DNA from: Miltoncostaea sp963762825
GTDB lineage: Bacteria > Actinomycetota > Thermoleophilia > Miltoncostaeales > Miltoncostaeaceae
Direction of reading: 5' to 3'
Assembly (NCBI GenBank): GCA_963762825.1
Contig: CAVXLZ010000001.1
Coordinates: 1,240,001-1,304,000, forward strand
DNA length: 64,000 nt
The notes beneath the pieces are model-generated. The model saw only the letters and a list, made by a program, of their open reading frames with translations. It searched no databases and was not told where the DNA came from. Shown here one piece after another: positions 16,829-27,383 of the stretch (position 1 is the first letter of the stretch; each line of letters begins with the position of its first letter). The position numbers and the translations under genes are program-made.

Positions 16829-19057
16829 TCAGGTGTCCTGCGGATCGACGTCCACGGCGACCCGGACGCCGCCGCGCCTTTGCTCGGCCGCATGGCGGTC
16901 GAGGGCGGAGCGCAACGGCATGGTCATGCGGGAGGCAGTCGGTGCACTCAGGAGGAGCGCTCTGCGGGTGCGTCCCCGCAGGCGGTGCATGGGAGAGGGG
17001 CCGAGCACTCCCACCTCCGGCGCGCCCTGCCGGAGGGTCTCGGCGAGACCGAGAGCCGCCCGCGCGACCTCCTCCGGGCTCTCTCCGTCGAACACGACAC
17101 GCACCAGATGCCCGAAGGGAGGAAGGTGGTGTGAGCGGCGGCGCTCGATCTCCCCCACGAGGAACTCCTCCACGGCGTGACGGGCCCCCAGCTGGACCGC
17201 GCGGGCGGCGGGCTCGTATGCCTGGACGATCACCCGCGCGAGCTCCCCCCGGCGCCCCGCCCTCCCGGCGAGCTGGACGATGAGGGCGAACGCCCGCTCC
17301 TCCGAGCGGAACCCGGCGTGCTGGAGCGGGGCGTCCGCGTCCACCGCCCCGGCGACGGTGACGTCGGGGAGGTCGTGCCCCTTGGCGACCATCTGGGTCC
17401 CGAGCAGGATCGCCGGACCGGGCCGGGCGAACTCGGCCAGCAGGCGGGCCACCGCCCCCCTCCCGGAGGCCGTTGACCCGTCCATCCGGACGATGCGGGC
17501 GGACGGCACCAGGCGCGCAAGGGCCTCCTCGACCCCCTGCGAGCCGGTCCCCTGACGCACGACGTCGGTGCTCGCGCAGCGCGGGCAGACACCCGGTACG
17601 GGCTCCTCGTGCCCGCAGTGATGACAGGCCAGCCGGCGCGGCGACGAGTGCTGGACCAACGAGACGTCGCAGGCCGGGCAACGTGCGATCCATCCGCACT
17701 CGCGGCAGAGGGCCATCAAGGAGAAGCCACGGCGGCTCGCCAGCACGATGGCCTTCTCGCCTCGCAGAGCAGCGTCGTGGAGGGCGCGGGCGAGCGGGCG
17801 CGAGATCGGGCCGGCCGCCTGGGTGCGCATGTCCACGACCTCGACGGCGGGCAGGCGCGAGCCATCGGCGCGCACGGGAAGCGCGCGGCGCGGCAGGGCG
17901 TGCCAGGCCTCGGGGCGCGGGGTGGCGCTCCCGAAGACGACAGCCGCTCCCGCGGCACGCGCCCGCCTGGCCGCCACCTGACGAGCGTCGTAGCGCGGTG
18001 AGGAGTCCTGTTTGTAGGAGGGATCGTGCTCCTCGTCGACCACCACCAGGCCAAGGTTCACGATAGGGGCGAAGACCGCGCTGCGGGCGCCGAGCACGAC
18101 GTCCGCCTCCCCCTCCCGCACCCGCCGGTGCTCGGCGGCCCGCTGCGCCGGCGTGAGGGCCGAATGCCAGATCGCTACCCCCTCGCCCAGCCGCGCGCGC
18201 AGCCGGTCCAGGAGCTGGGGGGTCAGGGCGATCTCCGGAACCAGGACGAGGCTCCCCAAGCCGCGCTCACGCGCGGCCTGGATCGCCCGCAGATAGACCT
18301 CCGTCTTCCCCGAACCGGTCACGCCGTGCAGGAGCAGCGATCCCCCCTCTGCCTTGATCAACCGCACGATGTCGGCGACCGCGGCGGCCTGGTCCGGCGT
18401 CAGGTCGGGAGGGTGGTCGGGCGGCGGCGGCGCTCCGGCCGTGGACACCAGTGAGTCCGGTCCCAGGCGCTCGCGCGCCAGCGCGAGGATCCCGGCCTCG
18501 GCCATCCGCCGCAGGGTCCCCGACGTCGTCGATGCGCGCCGACAGAGCTCGGCCGCCGCCAAGCGGCCACCCGAACCCGCGAGCATCTCGGCGACCTGGC
18601 GGCGGCGGGTCGGGAGTCCGTTGACCGGGGCCCCGGTGAGCCGCGCGACGAGAACCTCACGCGGGCGCCCGGGCGGAGGCGCCAGAACCCACTCCCCGGA
18701 GGCGTCCCGACGCAGAGCGCCACCTCCCCCCGGCGGCAGGACCAACCGAAGGCACGCCGCGACGGGCGCCATGTAGTACCGCGCCATCCACCCCGCCAGC
18801 TCGAGCAGCTCGGCCGGCACGGGGCGCCCCTCGACCACACCGGCGATCGACACCAGCCGACCCTCGTGGCTGGGCGCATCGCGCCCCACCACCACGCCGA
18901 GCACCCGGCGCGGACCGAGGGGGCAGACCACCATCGCCCCCGGCTGCGCGGCACCCTCCATCGCAGGGGGCACCGCGTAGTCGAGTATCCGGTCGAGACT
19001 GCGAGCCTCGACCAGGGGGAAGACCTGAGCGGTGGCGACCGGCTCGGGCGGGAGCAG
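16829..19057 (-). CDS. priA: Replication restart helicase PriA, start uncertain
   Basis: Reloads the replisome at stalled forks. It has N-terminal DNA-binding sequence (FPLVEARSLDRILDYAVPPA), Walker A GVTGSGKTEVYLRAI and DEEHDPSYKQ. An eight-Cys zinc region follows (CRECGWIARCPACD ... CHHCG ... CPRC), and then GTQMVAKGHDLPDVT. The helicase motifs are intact, unlike the mycobacterial homologues. No ATG, GTG or TTG lies between the metK stop and GTG 18973, which would cut off the conserved N terminus. CTG 19057 and ACG 19087 (about 8 nt after GGGGAG) are the candidates. It follows metK closely. Confidence 0.9.
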   Translation of the reverse strand: MLPPEPVATAQVFPLVEARSLDRILDYAVPPAMEGAAQPGAMVVCPLGPRRVLGVVVGRDAPSHEGRLVSIAGVVEGRPVPAELLELAGWMARYYMAPVAACLRLVLPPGGGGALRRDASGEWVLAPPPGRPREVLVARLTGAPVNGLPTRRRQVAEMLAGSGGRLAAAELCRRASTTSGTLRRMAEAGILALARERLGPDSLVSTAGAPPPPDHPPDLTPDQAAAVADIVRLIKAEGGSLLLHGVTGSGKTEVYLRAIQAARERGLGSLVLVPEIALTPQLLDRLRARLGEGVAIWHSALTPAQRAAEHRRVREGEADVVLGARSAVFAPIVNLGLVVVDEEHDPSYKQDSSPRYDARQVAARRARAAGAAVVFGSATPRPEAWHALPRRALPVRADGSRLPAVEVVDMRTQAAGPISRPLARALHDAALRGEKAIVLASRRGFSLMALCRECGWIARCPACDVSLVQHSSPRRLACHHCGHEEPVPGVCPRCASTDVVRQGTGSQGVEEALARLVPSARIVRMDGSTASGRGAVARLLAEFARPGPAILLGTQMVAKGHDLPDVTVAGAVDADAPLQHAGFRSEERAFALIVQLAGRAGRRGELARVIVQAYEPAARAVQLGARHAVEEFLVGEIERRRSHHLPPFGHLVRVVFDGESPEEVARAALGLAETLRQGAPEVGVLGPSPMHRLRGRTRRALLLSAPTASRMTMPLRSALDRHAAEQRRGGVRVAVDVDPQDT

Positions 19058-19105
19058 GGCGAGCGCCGCGGGCGCGGTCTGCGCCGTGGCCGTTCTCCCC
19101 GCGCC

Positions 19106-20299
<1,194 letters not shown>

Positions 20300-20369
20300 C
20301 GGTGGAAACTCCCTTGGTGGATCACGGCGGCGGCGAGCATAACAGGGGGTCCGTGGGGGTCGGGAAATG

Positions 20370-20408
20370 CCACGGGGGGCTCCGCGCCCCGCGCGAAGCC
20401 CCCCGTGG
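20370..20408 (-). terminator. Strong hairpin terminator between the DUF3352 gene and metK
   Basis: Perfect 12-bp inverted repeat, CCACGGGGGGCT at 20370-20381 and its complement at 20397-20408, with a 15-nt loop, 18 nt after the stop of the DUF3352 gene. On the minus strand a short TTT follows. The hairpin separates the lipoprotein transcript from metK, which therefore needs its own promoter in 20300-20369. Confidence 0.8.
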
Positions 20409-20426
20409 AACCTCGGTCTCCCGGTG

Positions 20427-22070
20427 TCAGCTACCGATCTTGAGGAACACCTCGAAGGTCGGCGTGGAGCCTCCGGTCGCCCAGGCGGTGATGCTCTTGA
20501 GCGGGCGCAGGTTGGCGCGGGTCTCGGCCGGTGCGTCCTTCAGCGCGCCCGCAGCCTCGGCCGCCGCGACACCCTCGCTGATGTTCAGCCAGAGGAGCGA
20601 GGAGACCTTGTCGGGCATGCCGGTGGTGGCGGCCGTGAAGTCCGCCGAACCCGACAGCGGGGCGACGGGGCGCTGGACCGCGGTGACGGCCGGCACGCTC
20701 GTCCCGACGATCGCCAGATCGCCGTCCACCCCGTAGACCGCACTCGCCTCCGGAGAGATCGGCAGCTGCCATCCCGTCACACCGGCCGCCAGGGGAACCT
20801 GCTTCCACGGCGGCAGCGTCACGTCCGGGCTGAAGGTCCGAAGGAGCTGGGGAACGCCCACACGCAGGGCGTCGAGGGTCTTTCCGGCGCGGGTTCCGTC
20901 GGCGACCTTCAGCATCAGAGCGGCGCCGATGTTCGGGCTGCCGGGCGTCACGACGATGGCGTGCTCACCGGTGGCCAGCGCCGAGAGATCGTCGAGCGAG
21001 ACCCCGAGGAGCTGGGGAAGCTGCCCGGCCAGCGCGTCGATCTGGTCGGTGGCCTCGCTGCTCTGCGCGGCCCTCACCTGCTCCAGCGCGGTCGCGATCT
21101 GCGCGGCGAGATCGTTGAAGCCGACGTAGGCGATCGCGTCCGCGGGCACCTTGTCGGTGAGCGTCGGAGCGAACTCGCTCGTGCCCATGTCGGGGGCTCC
21201 CGTGACGAGGCCCTTCATCCGCAGCCCCTCGGGCTCGGCGGCCACCGACGCCACCATGACGGCGTTGGCGTAGTCGCCGAGACCGACCTGATCGAGCTGC
21301 GGCGCCGACTTCTGGGCCGTCTGGGCGATCGCCCCGAAGTCGATGTACGCCTGCCCGAAGACGTCGGCGGGGAGCTTCGCAAGCGCATCGGCGAACTTCG
21401 ACGTCCCGCCGAGGGTCTTGTCGCCGCCCGCCTTGTGGGCGTCGAGGGCCGCGATCAACTGCTCCTTCGTGTCGGAGACCAGGAGCACGCCGCTCGTCAC
21501 GGCGGCGACCGTCTCGGACGAGTCGGTGTAGTAGTCGACCCCGTCGTGGGTCCCGGCCTTCGTCCCCCCACTCTTGACGAGAAGGGCTGTCACGGCGTCG
21601 TCCTTGCCGTCGGCCAGCTCGACCACCCCGACGAACTCGGAATCACCCGATGCGGCCGCTGCGTCGCCGGCGTTGCCCTGCGAGAGCTCTCCCGCCACCG
21701 CCGCGGCGTCCGGCAGCCCCAGCGTCGCAACGGCGGCCTTCTCTCCGAGGAGGGGCTTCACCTCGGTCTCGAAGTCGACCTGGTCCGACTTCAGGGCGTC
21801 ATCGACCATCGTCCGCAGTTCCGGATACGCCGGGAAGAGCTTCGCCAGCGTGTCGACCTGCTTCCACTGGGCGCCGTCGAAGTCGGTGGTGGCCTCGAGG
21901 TAGACCGGGCTCCCCGCGGGGATGTACGAAGCCGCCTCGCCGGCGCTCGAGCCGGTGCTGACGCTGTTGCCGCCGCACCCGGAGACCGCGAGGGCGCTCC
22001 CTGCCAGAGCGCTTGTCACGAGGACGACCGATCGACGTCGACGCAGGCTCTCGATCATCTGCACGGCCAT
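20427..22070 (-). CDS. DUF3352-like lipoprotein
   Basis: 547-residue exported protein. The N terminus is basic, then hydrophobic, and ends in the lipobox LAVSGC, so it should be lipid-anchored on the outer face of the membrane. The mature part alternates repeated beta-rich segments with patterns such as YIPAGSPVYLEATTDFD, VDYYTDSSETVAAVTSGVLLVSD and AIAYVGFNDL. These are typical of DUF3352 proteins of Actinobacteria, whose function is unknown. ATG 22070 has GGAGG 9 nt upstream. It ends at a strong terminator and starts 122 nt after der, so it is probably monocistronic or the last gene of the aroA-der run. Confidence 0.75.
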   Translation of the reverse strand: MAVQMIESLRRRRSVVLVTSALAGSALAVSGCGGNSVSTGSSAGEAASYIPAGSPVYLEATTDFDGAQWKQVDTLAKLFPAYPELRTMVDDALKSDQVDFETEVKPLLGEKAAVATLGLPDAAAVAGELSQGNAGDAAAASGDSEFVGVVELADGKDDAVTALLVKSGGTKAGTHDGVDYYTDSSETVAAVTSGVLLVSDTKEQLIAALDAHKAGGDKTLGGTSKFADALAKLPADVFGQAYIDFGAIAQTAQKSAPQLDQVGLGDYANAVMVASVAAEPEGLRMKGLVTGAPDMGTSEFAPTLTDKVPADAIAYVGFNDLAAQIATALEQVRAAQSSEATDQIDALAGQLPQLLGVSLDDLSALATGEHAIVVTPGSPNIGAALMLKVADGTRAGKTLDALRVGVPQLLRTFSPDVTLPPWKQVPLAAGVTGWQLPISPEASAVYGVDGDLAIVGTSVPAVTAVQRPVAPLSGSADFTAATTGMPDKVSSLLWLNISEGVAAAEAAGALKDAPAETRANLRPLKSITAWATGGSTPTFEVFLKIGS

Positions 22071-22192
22071 GCGCGGGGACCTCCGGGTAGGATGAGATGC
22101 TCTGCGATCGACAGTAGCAACGCCCCCCGGGATCTCGGCCAGGGGGCCGGTAAAGAGATGGTTCAGAAGGCGCTCGCGCTTCGTAGGGCCCT

Positions 22193-23560
22193 TCAGGAGC
22201 GGGTCGCGACCTCGATGACGAGCGGGACGCCGTCCAGGTCGAAGCGCTGCCGCAGACGGTTCTCCAGCCAGAAGCCGTAGTCGCGGGTCATGAGGGACCG
22301 GTCGTTCACCTCGAGGCGGAAGGTCGGGGGCCGCTCGCCGGTCTGCACCAGATAGCGAAGCGAGAGGCGCCGCTGCCCTCGACGGGGACCCGGTCGCTCG
22401 GCCGCCAGCTCGCGCAGCGCCACGTTGAGATCGCGGGTCGAGATGCGAGACCGGAAGCGCTCCTCCAGCCGCAGGGCGGCCGGGAGGAGCCGGTGGAGCC
22501 CCTCCCCGGTGGCCGCCGAGCAGACCTCGATGGGGGGTCGTTGGCGCGACTTGGAACGCAGGCGGCCGCGGATGTGCTCCAGGTCGGGCTGAGCCAGATC
22601 CCACTTGTTGACCACCACCAGGGTCGCGCAATGCGCCCGCGCGGACCGATCGACCGCTGACAGGTCCGAGTCGGTCAGCCCCTCGGTCGCGTCGCAGACG
22701 ACCATGGCGACGTCGCTGCGCTCGGCCGACTGCAGCGCCCGGATCTGGCTGTAGTGCTCGACGCCGTCGCGCATCTGGCCTCGCCGGCGCAGCCCGGCGG
22801 TATCGATCAGGACCACCCGCCGGCCGTCCACCTCGATGAGGGTGTCGATGGGGTCGCGGGTCGTGCCCGGCGCGTCGTGCACCACCACCCGGTCCTCACC
22901 GAGGATGGCGTTGAGGATCGAGCTCTTGCCGACGTTCGGCCTGCCGAGGATGCAGATGGCCGGCACCCGCTCGCGGTTCGCGTTGACCGCCGGAGCCTCC
23001 GGCAGCCGCTCGACGAGCGCGTCGAGGAAGTCGCCGATGCCGCGGCCGTGTTGCGCCGACACCGCATGCACCTCGCCGAGACCGATCGCGGCGAGATTGT
23101 GGGCCTCGGCTTCGCGTGCCGCGCTGTCGACCTTGTTGGCGACGAGCATCAGCGGACGACCCACCCGGCGCAGGCGGTCGGCCACCTCCAGATCGCCCGG
23201 CGTCGGAGCGGTCTGGACATCCACGACGAAGACGATCAGGTCCGCCTCCTCGATCCCGCGGATCGCCTGAGCGGCGATCTGGCGTCCGACGGCGCTCGGA
23301 TCGGCGTCGTCGATACCACCGGTGTCGATCAGCTGGAACGCGCGCCCGTTCCACTCGGCGCCAGCCTGGCGCCGGTCCCTCGTCACCCCGGCCACGGCGT
23401 CAACCACGGCGTCGCGCCGTCCGGCGAGGCGGTTGAAGAGGGTCAACTTGCCGACGTTCGGGAACCCGACGATCGCGACGACGGGCTGGTCGGTCGCGAG
23501 GGTGCTGCCGGCGACCTCCTTGCGCGGCCTCCATCGCGCGCGCTCGGCACGATCACCCAT
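22193..23560 (-). CDS. der: Ribosome-assembly GTPase Der (EngA), altered first P-loop
   Basis: Double-GTPase needed for 50S maturation. The protein is 455 residues with G domain 1 (about 27-190), G domain 2 (about 203-370; GRPNVGKSS, DTAGLRRR, NKWD) and a C-terminal KH-like domain (about 375-455). In the first P-loop the invariant Ser/Thr after the Lys is Leu: GFPNVGKLTL, residues 32-41. G1 otherwise keeps DTGG and NKVD. A TCG to TTG change would explain it. Overlaps plsC by 8 nt. Confidence 0.95.
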   Translation of the reverse strand: MGDRAERARWRPRKEVAGSTLATDQPVVAIVGFPNVGKLTLFNRLAGRRDAVVDAVAGVTRDRRQAGAEWNGRAFQLIDTGGIDDADPSAVGRQIAAQAIRGIEEADLIVFVVDVQTAPTPGDLEVADRLRRVGRPLMLVANKVDSAAREAEAHNLAAIGLGEVHAVSAQHGRGIGDFLDALVERLPEAPAVNANRERVPAICILGRPNVGKSSILNAILGEDRVVVHDAPGTTRDPIDTLIEVDGRRVVLIDTAGLRRRGQMRDGVEHYSQIRALQSAERSDVAMVVCDATEGLTDSDLSAVDRSARAHCATLVVVNKWDLAQPDLEHIRGRLRSKSRQRPPIEVCSAATGEGLHRLLPAALRLEERFRSRISTRDLNVALRELAAERPGPRRGQRRLSLRYLVQTGERPPTFRLEVNDRSLMTRDYGFWLENRLRQRFDLDGVPLVIEVATRS

Positions 23561-24212
23561 CGACGTGCCCCGGGGGGTCGGTGTGCGGCCCGCCCGCGAG
23601 GGGGACGAGGGCGGCGATCGCGGCCATCATCCGATCGACGGCGTCCCGCGAGCGCCGGCTGCGCGGTCCGGGTGGGATGTCCGACAGATCGAGCGGCGGA
23701 CCGAACGCGACGCTCACCCGCCGCAAGAGCTTGTGGCTTCCCCACACGGCCGCCGGAACGACCGTCAGCCCGGACTCGAGCGCGAGCGAACCCGCCCCGG
23801 GCATCCCGGGGCGCAGGCGCCCGTCGAGGTAGCGCGTGCCCTCGGGGAACATCAGCAGGACGTCGCCGCGCTCCAGGATGTCCCGGGCGAGGCGCAGCGC
23901 GCGCCGGTCGGCGCCTCCCCGCTCCACCGGAAAGGCCCCCATGCGGTAGACCGCCCGTCGCACGCCGGGCATTCGGAAGAGCTCTGCCTTGGCCATGTAG
24001 TAGCTCTTTCGCGGGAGGACGGCGACGCCGAGGATGGGTGGGTCGACCTGGGAGATGTGGTTGCTCACGATGAGGACCGACCCGGTCGCCGGAAGGTGCT
24101 CGCGACCGGTCACCCGGAGGCGCAGGAGCCAGCGGACGGGAGGCAGGAGGAGGACGTGGCCTGCGATCCACCACCGCCTGCTGACGACGGGCGCGCGGTC
24201 GAGATCGATCAT
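23553..24212 (-). CDS. plsC: 1-acylglycerol-3-phosphate acyltransferase
   Basis: Acylates lysophosphatidic acid at the membrane. The 219-residue protein has the acyltransferase motif I NHISQVDP (H52, D57), FPEGTR (motif III) and a proline-rich VVPAAVWGSH (motif IV). Part of the coupled set aroA-cmk-plsC-der; its ATG overlaps the cmk stop by ATGA. This position beside cmk and der is common. Confidence 0.9.
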   Translation of the reverse strand: MIDLDRAPVVSRRWWIAGHVLLLPPVRWLLRLRVTGREHLPATGSVLIVSNHISQVDPPILGVAVLPRKSYYMAKAELFRMPGVRRAVYRMGAFPVERGGADRRALRLARDILERGDVLLMFPEGTRYLDGRLRPGMPGAGSLALESGLTVVPAAVWGSHKLLRRVSVAFGPPLDLSDIPPGPRSRRSRDAVDRMMAAIAALVPLAGGPHTDPPGHVDG

Positions 24213-24892
24213 CCCGAATGCCCGCTGGCCCCGGACCGCACGTCCGCCACGAGCGAGACGATCAGGTCGGCGACGGCGTCGGCGTCGAGCTGGGAGGAAT
24301 CGATGACCACGGCTCCCTGCGCGATTCGCAGCGGGCTCGCCGAGCGCGTGCTGTCGGCGTGATCGCGCCGGCGGACGTCGTCGAGCACGGTGCGCTCGTC
24401 GCTGACCACCCCACGCGCTCCGAGATCGGCCCGGCGCCGACGCGCGCGTTCGTGGAGCGAGGCGGTCAGGAACACCTTGAGGTCGGCCTCCGGGCAGACG
24501 ACCGTACCGACGTCGCGGCCGTCCGAGACCCAGGAGCCCTGGGACAGCAGCGCCCGCTGCGCCGCGACGATCTCGGAGCGCACCCCCGGGTGGGCGGAGA
24601 CCTCCGATACGTGGCGGGCCACCTCGGGCAGGCGGATCTCCGCGGTCACGTCGCGACCGACGACGCGTACCCGGTCACCGTCCTCGGTGGACTCGATCTC
24701 GATCGGGTTGTCGCGGGCCAGCGCCACGAGGCCCGGCTCGTCCGAGGGGGGGACCGACGACTCGAGGGCGAGCCAGGTCAGGGCCCGGTACATGGCCCCG
24801 GTATCGAGGTAGGCGACGCCCAGGCGACGGGCCACGGAGCGGGCGACCGTGCTCTTTCCGGCGCCGGCCGGCCCGTCGATCGCGATGATCAC
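24209..24892 (-). CDS. cmk: Cytidylate kinase
   Basis: Phosphorylates CMP/dCMP. In 227 residues: P-loop GPAGAGKSTVARSVA (about 7-21), YLDTGAMYRALTW, DGRDVGTVVCPEADLKVFLTAS, and the RDHADSTRSASPL segment that contacts CMP. GTG at 24892 overlaps the aroA stop by GTGA. Confidence 0.95.
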   Translation of the reverse strand: MIIAIDGPAGAGKSTVARSVARRLGVAYLDTGAMYRALTWLALESSVPPSDEPGLVALARDNPIEIESTEDGDRVRVVGRDVTAEIRLPEVARHVSEVSAHPGVRSEIVAAQRALLSQGSWVSDGRDVGTVVCPEADLKVFLTASLHERARRRRADLGARGVVSDERTVLDDVRRRDHADSTRSASPLRIAQGAVVIDSSQLDADAVADLIVSLVADVRSGASGHSG

Positions 24893-26193
24893 GCGGGCAC
24901 CGCACCGAGCAGGGCGAGGTCGGATGCGAAGCCCGGGTACGACACCGCGACAGCGTCGAATCCACCCACCGAGACGCCGTCGCGGCTCACGAGACCCGCG
25001 ACGGCACCGAGCATGGCGAGCCGGTGGTCTCCGAGCGACTCCATGGCGCCGCCCGCGATCTGCCCCGAACCGGTCACGGTGAAGCCGTCCTCGCGCTCGT
25101 CCGCGGCGACGCCGAGCGCGCGCAACGCACGGACCACCGAGGAGATCCGGTCGCTCTCCTTCACCCGCAGCTCGCCCGCTCCGCGCACGATCGTGGTCCC
25201 GGTGGCGAGGGCGGCCAGTAGCCCGACGAGGGGAAGCTCGTCGATCATCGAGGGCACCTCGTGCGGCTCGACCTCGGTGGCCCGCAGCCCCTCCGTGCGC
25301 GAGACCGACAGCGTGCCGCACGGCTCGCCCGCCACCGGATCACCGAGCTCCTCACGTACCTCCACCCCCATCCGGCGCATCACCGCGAGCAGCCCACAGC
25401 GGCCGGGGTTGAGGTTCACGCCCTCGAGGCGCACCTCGGGCTCACCGAGCAGCGCGCCCGCGACCAGGTGCGCCGCAGCCGAGGAGAAGTCGCCCGGGAC
25501 GTCAACGTCGGGCAGCGCGAGCCGGTCGACCGGGCCGTGGACGCCGACCGCGCCGCCCTCCCGGAGCACGACGACCCCGGCGGCACCGAGCATCCGCTCG
25601 GTGTGATCCCGCGACGGGATCGGCTCGTGGACCCAGGTGGTGCCCTCCGCGAAGAGCCCGGCGAACAGGAGGCAGCTCTTGACCTGCGCGCTGGCGACCT
25701 CCAGGCGGTGCTCGACGCCCACGAGCGGGACTCCGCCACTCACGACGAGGGGCGGGGTGCCCCCAGGGGCGCTGAAGACCGACGCACCCATCGCCCGCAG
25801 CGGCCGCGCGATGCGCGTCATCGGACGACCGCGCAGCGAGGCGTCGCCGTCGAGCACGACGTGATCGACGGATTGCCCCACCAGGAGTCCGGCCATCAAC
25901 CTCATGAGGGTCCCGGCGTTCGCGCAGTCGAGGGCCGGAGGAGGACGTAACCCGCGCAGGCCCCGGCCGGCGACCCGCAGGGCGTCACCGAGATGGCCCT
26001 CGACCGCCACCCCGCAGTCCTCGACGGCCTGCAGGGTGGCGCCGGTGTCGGCCGAGTCGAGTGGCCTGCCGACGCGCACCTCACGATCCGAGACCGCCGC
26101 GAGCATGAGCGCCCGATGGGTCAGCGACTTGTCCGGCGGCACTTGGAGGGTGCCGCGGAGCAGGGGTACTGGGGCTACGCGGACCGCCGCCAT
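24889..26193 (-). CDS. aroA: 3-phosphoshikimate 1-carboxyvinyltransferase
   Basis: EPSP synthase of the shikimate pathway. The protein is 434 residues: PPDKSLTHRALMLAA at the substrate site, LDCANAGTLMRLMAGLL, ASAQVKSCLLFAGLFAEG, the catalytic DELPLVGLLAALA and KESDRISSV, and GDHRLAMLGAVAGL near the end. Pathway partners aroF, tyrA, hisC and aroH lie within the next 13 kb. It begins the aroA-cmk-plsC-der unit. Confidence 0.95.
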   Translation of the reverse strand: MAAVRVAPVPLLRGTLQVPPDKSLTHRALMLAAVSDREVRVGRPLDSADTGATLQAVEDCGVAVEGHLGDALRVAGRGLRGLRPPPALDCANAGTLMRLMAGLLVGQSVDHVVLDGDASLRGRPMTRIARPLRAMGASVFSAPGGTPPLVVSGGVPLVGVEHRLEVASAQVKSCLLFAGLFAEGTTWVHEPIPSRDHTERMLGAAGVVVLREGGAVGVHGPVDRLALPDVDVPGDFSSAAAHLVAGALLGEPEVRLEGVNLNPGRCGLLAVMRRMGVEVREELGDPVAGEPCGTLSVSRTEGLRATEVEPHEVPSMIDELPLVGLLAALATGTTIVRGAGELRVKESDRISSVVRALRALGVAADEREDGFTVTGSGQIAGGAMESLGDHRLAMLGAVAGLVSRDGVSVGGFDAVAVSYPGFASDLALLGAVPA

Positions 26194-26250
26194 CGGGTCA
26201 AGACTAACGACACCCCCTCCGGCCCACCGGCCGGGACCCGCCGATGGGGC

Positions 26251-27126
26251 TCAGGGAGAGATCGAGCGCGCCACACGAAGGGCCGTCTCCTCCCCCAGAG
26301 ACGGGCCGCGGACCTGGAGGCCGAAGGCGCGCTCAGGGGTCTCCCACACCAGGGTCACGAGCCCGCGGCCGCGCAGCACCCCCTGCGCGTCGCCGACCTC
26401 GACCGCCCGGGCACCCCGGCCACCGGGATCGGGGGCCGCCAGCGGGGCCGGGCACTGGCGCAGGAGGACGCGCGCGCCGCCGGCGCCGGTCCAGGCGATG
26501 ACCACCGCGGGCGGCGCGGCCGGATACGAGATGTCCGGCTCCACTCGCGGCCGGCCACGGGTCAGCCCGGGCGGGACCCAATCGGGCAGCCACGGGTCGT
26601 AACCCGCCTCGAAGGCCGCATCGGCGAGCCGCGCTGCCCAGCGACCGTCACCGATCCCCGCGCCCATCCCGTGGGTGGCGCCCATCCGGCCGCTCAGGGA
26701 GACCCCGTCGAAGCGCAACTCCGAGACCCCTGCCCGCACGAGGCGGCCGATCGCCTCTCCCGACGCGTCGAGCGCGTCCACGGCGATCACCGGCGCTTGC
26801 GAATCGAGACGCACGAGCGCCAGGCCGCCGGGCCCCACCCGCGACGGAGCCACCGCGTCCTCGCTGGCCAGCAACGCCCGCACCGCGACGGCCTCGGGCG
26901 CGAGCCGGGCCACGAGTACGCGCTCCGTGGCGAGGGGGGGAGCCTCGAGCGACACCGTGGTGGCCACCACGGGACGCCACCGGCTCGGCCGTCCCGGAGG
27001 ACATGCCACCCGAGCCACGACCCGGCCGTCGGTACCCACCCACGCGATCCGCGCCTGCGGCGGATCGCCCGCCACCGAGCCGGCGACGATCGGCCCCTCT
27101 CCGAGCGGCTCGAGCACGTCGAGCAC
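26251..27126 (-). CDS. Hypothetical protein
   Basis: At least 291 residues, unrecognised, rich in Ala, Gly, Val, Arg and Pro with no membrane span. It reads as beta-rich (alternating VVARVACPPGRP, VLVARLAPEAVAV, PVIAVDALDASG, ELRFDGVSLSG). GTG 27126 is the first canonical start. Reading on upstream gives SDPLRAIAEAALGHRV behind a CTG at 27174, which fits a natural N terminus (CTG AGC GAC CCC). That CTG lies in a 7-bp hairpin (27156-27176). The gene is 57 nt upstream of aroA in the same direction. Confidence 0.6.
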   Translation of the reverse strand: MLDVLEPLGEGPIVAGSVAGDPPQARIAWVGTDGRVVARVACPPGRPSRWRPVVATTVSLEAPPLATERVLVARLAPEAVAVRALLASEDAVAPSRVGPGGLALVRLDSQAPVIAVDALDASGEAIGRLVRAGVSELRFDGVSLSGRMGATHGMGAGIGDGRWAARLADAAFEAGYDPWLPDWVPPGLTRGRPRVEPDISYPAAPPAVVIAWTGAGGARVLLRQCPAPLAAPDPGGRGARAVEVGDAQGVLRGRGLVTLVWETPERAFGLQVRGPSLGEETALRVARSISP

Positions 27127-27383
27127 GCGGTGCCCGAGAGCGGCCTCGGCGATCGCTCTGAGGGGGTCGCTCAGAGTCGACCGCGGCCGGGCTGCCGCGA
27201 GAACCGAGCGAGGCGAGGACGCAGGAGGGGAGCGATGCCCGTGGAGGGTCGCCCCGGCCGAGGACTGGTGGTGGTTCGCGGCGAGCGGACAGCCGTGGTC
27301 GTCATCCTGAAGGACCCCGCAACGTCATCCACCGGCCCATCAGAGCACACTCGTCCGTCCGGGGGACGCGTCATCCTGTCGCC

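Noticed and set aside
20300..20369. SAM riboswitch upstream of metK
   Set aside because: The gap is too short and shows no conserved stem set; only the upstream gene's terminator is visible.
22754..24073. Plus-strand open frame of 439 codons
   Set aside because: Antisense shadow of der and plsC; composition is that of a high-GC reverse frame, with no domain or ribosome-binding site.
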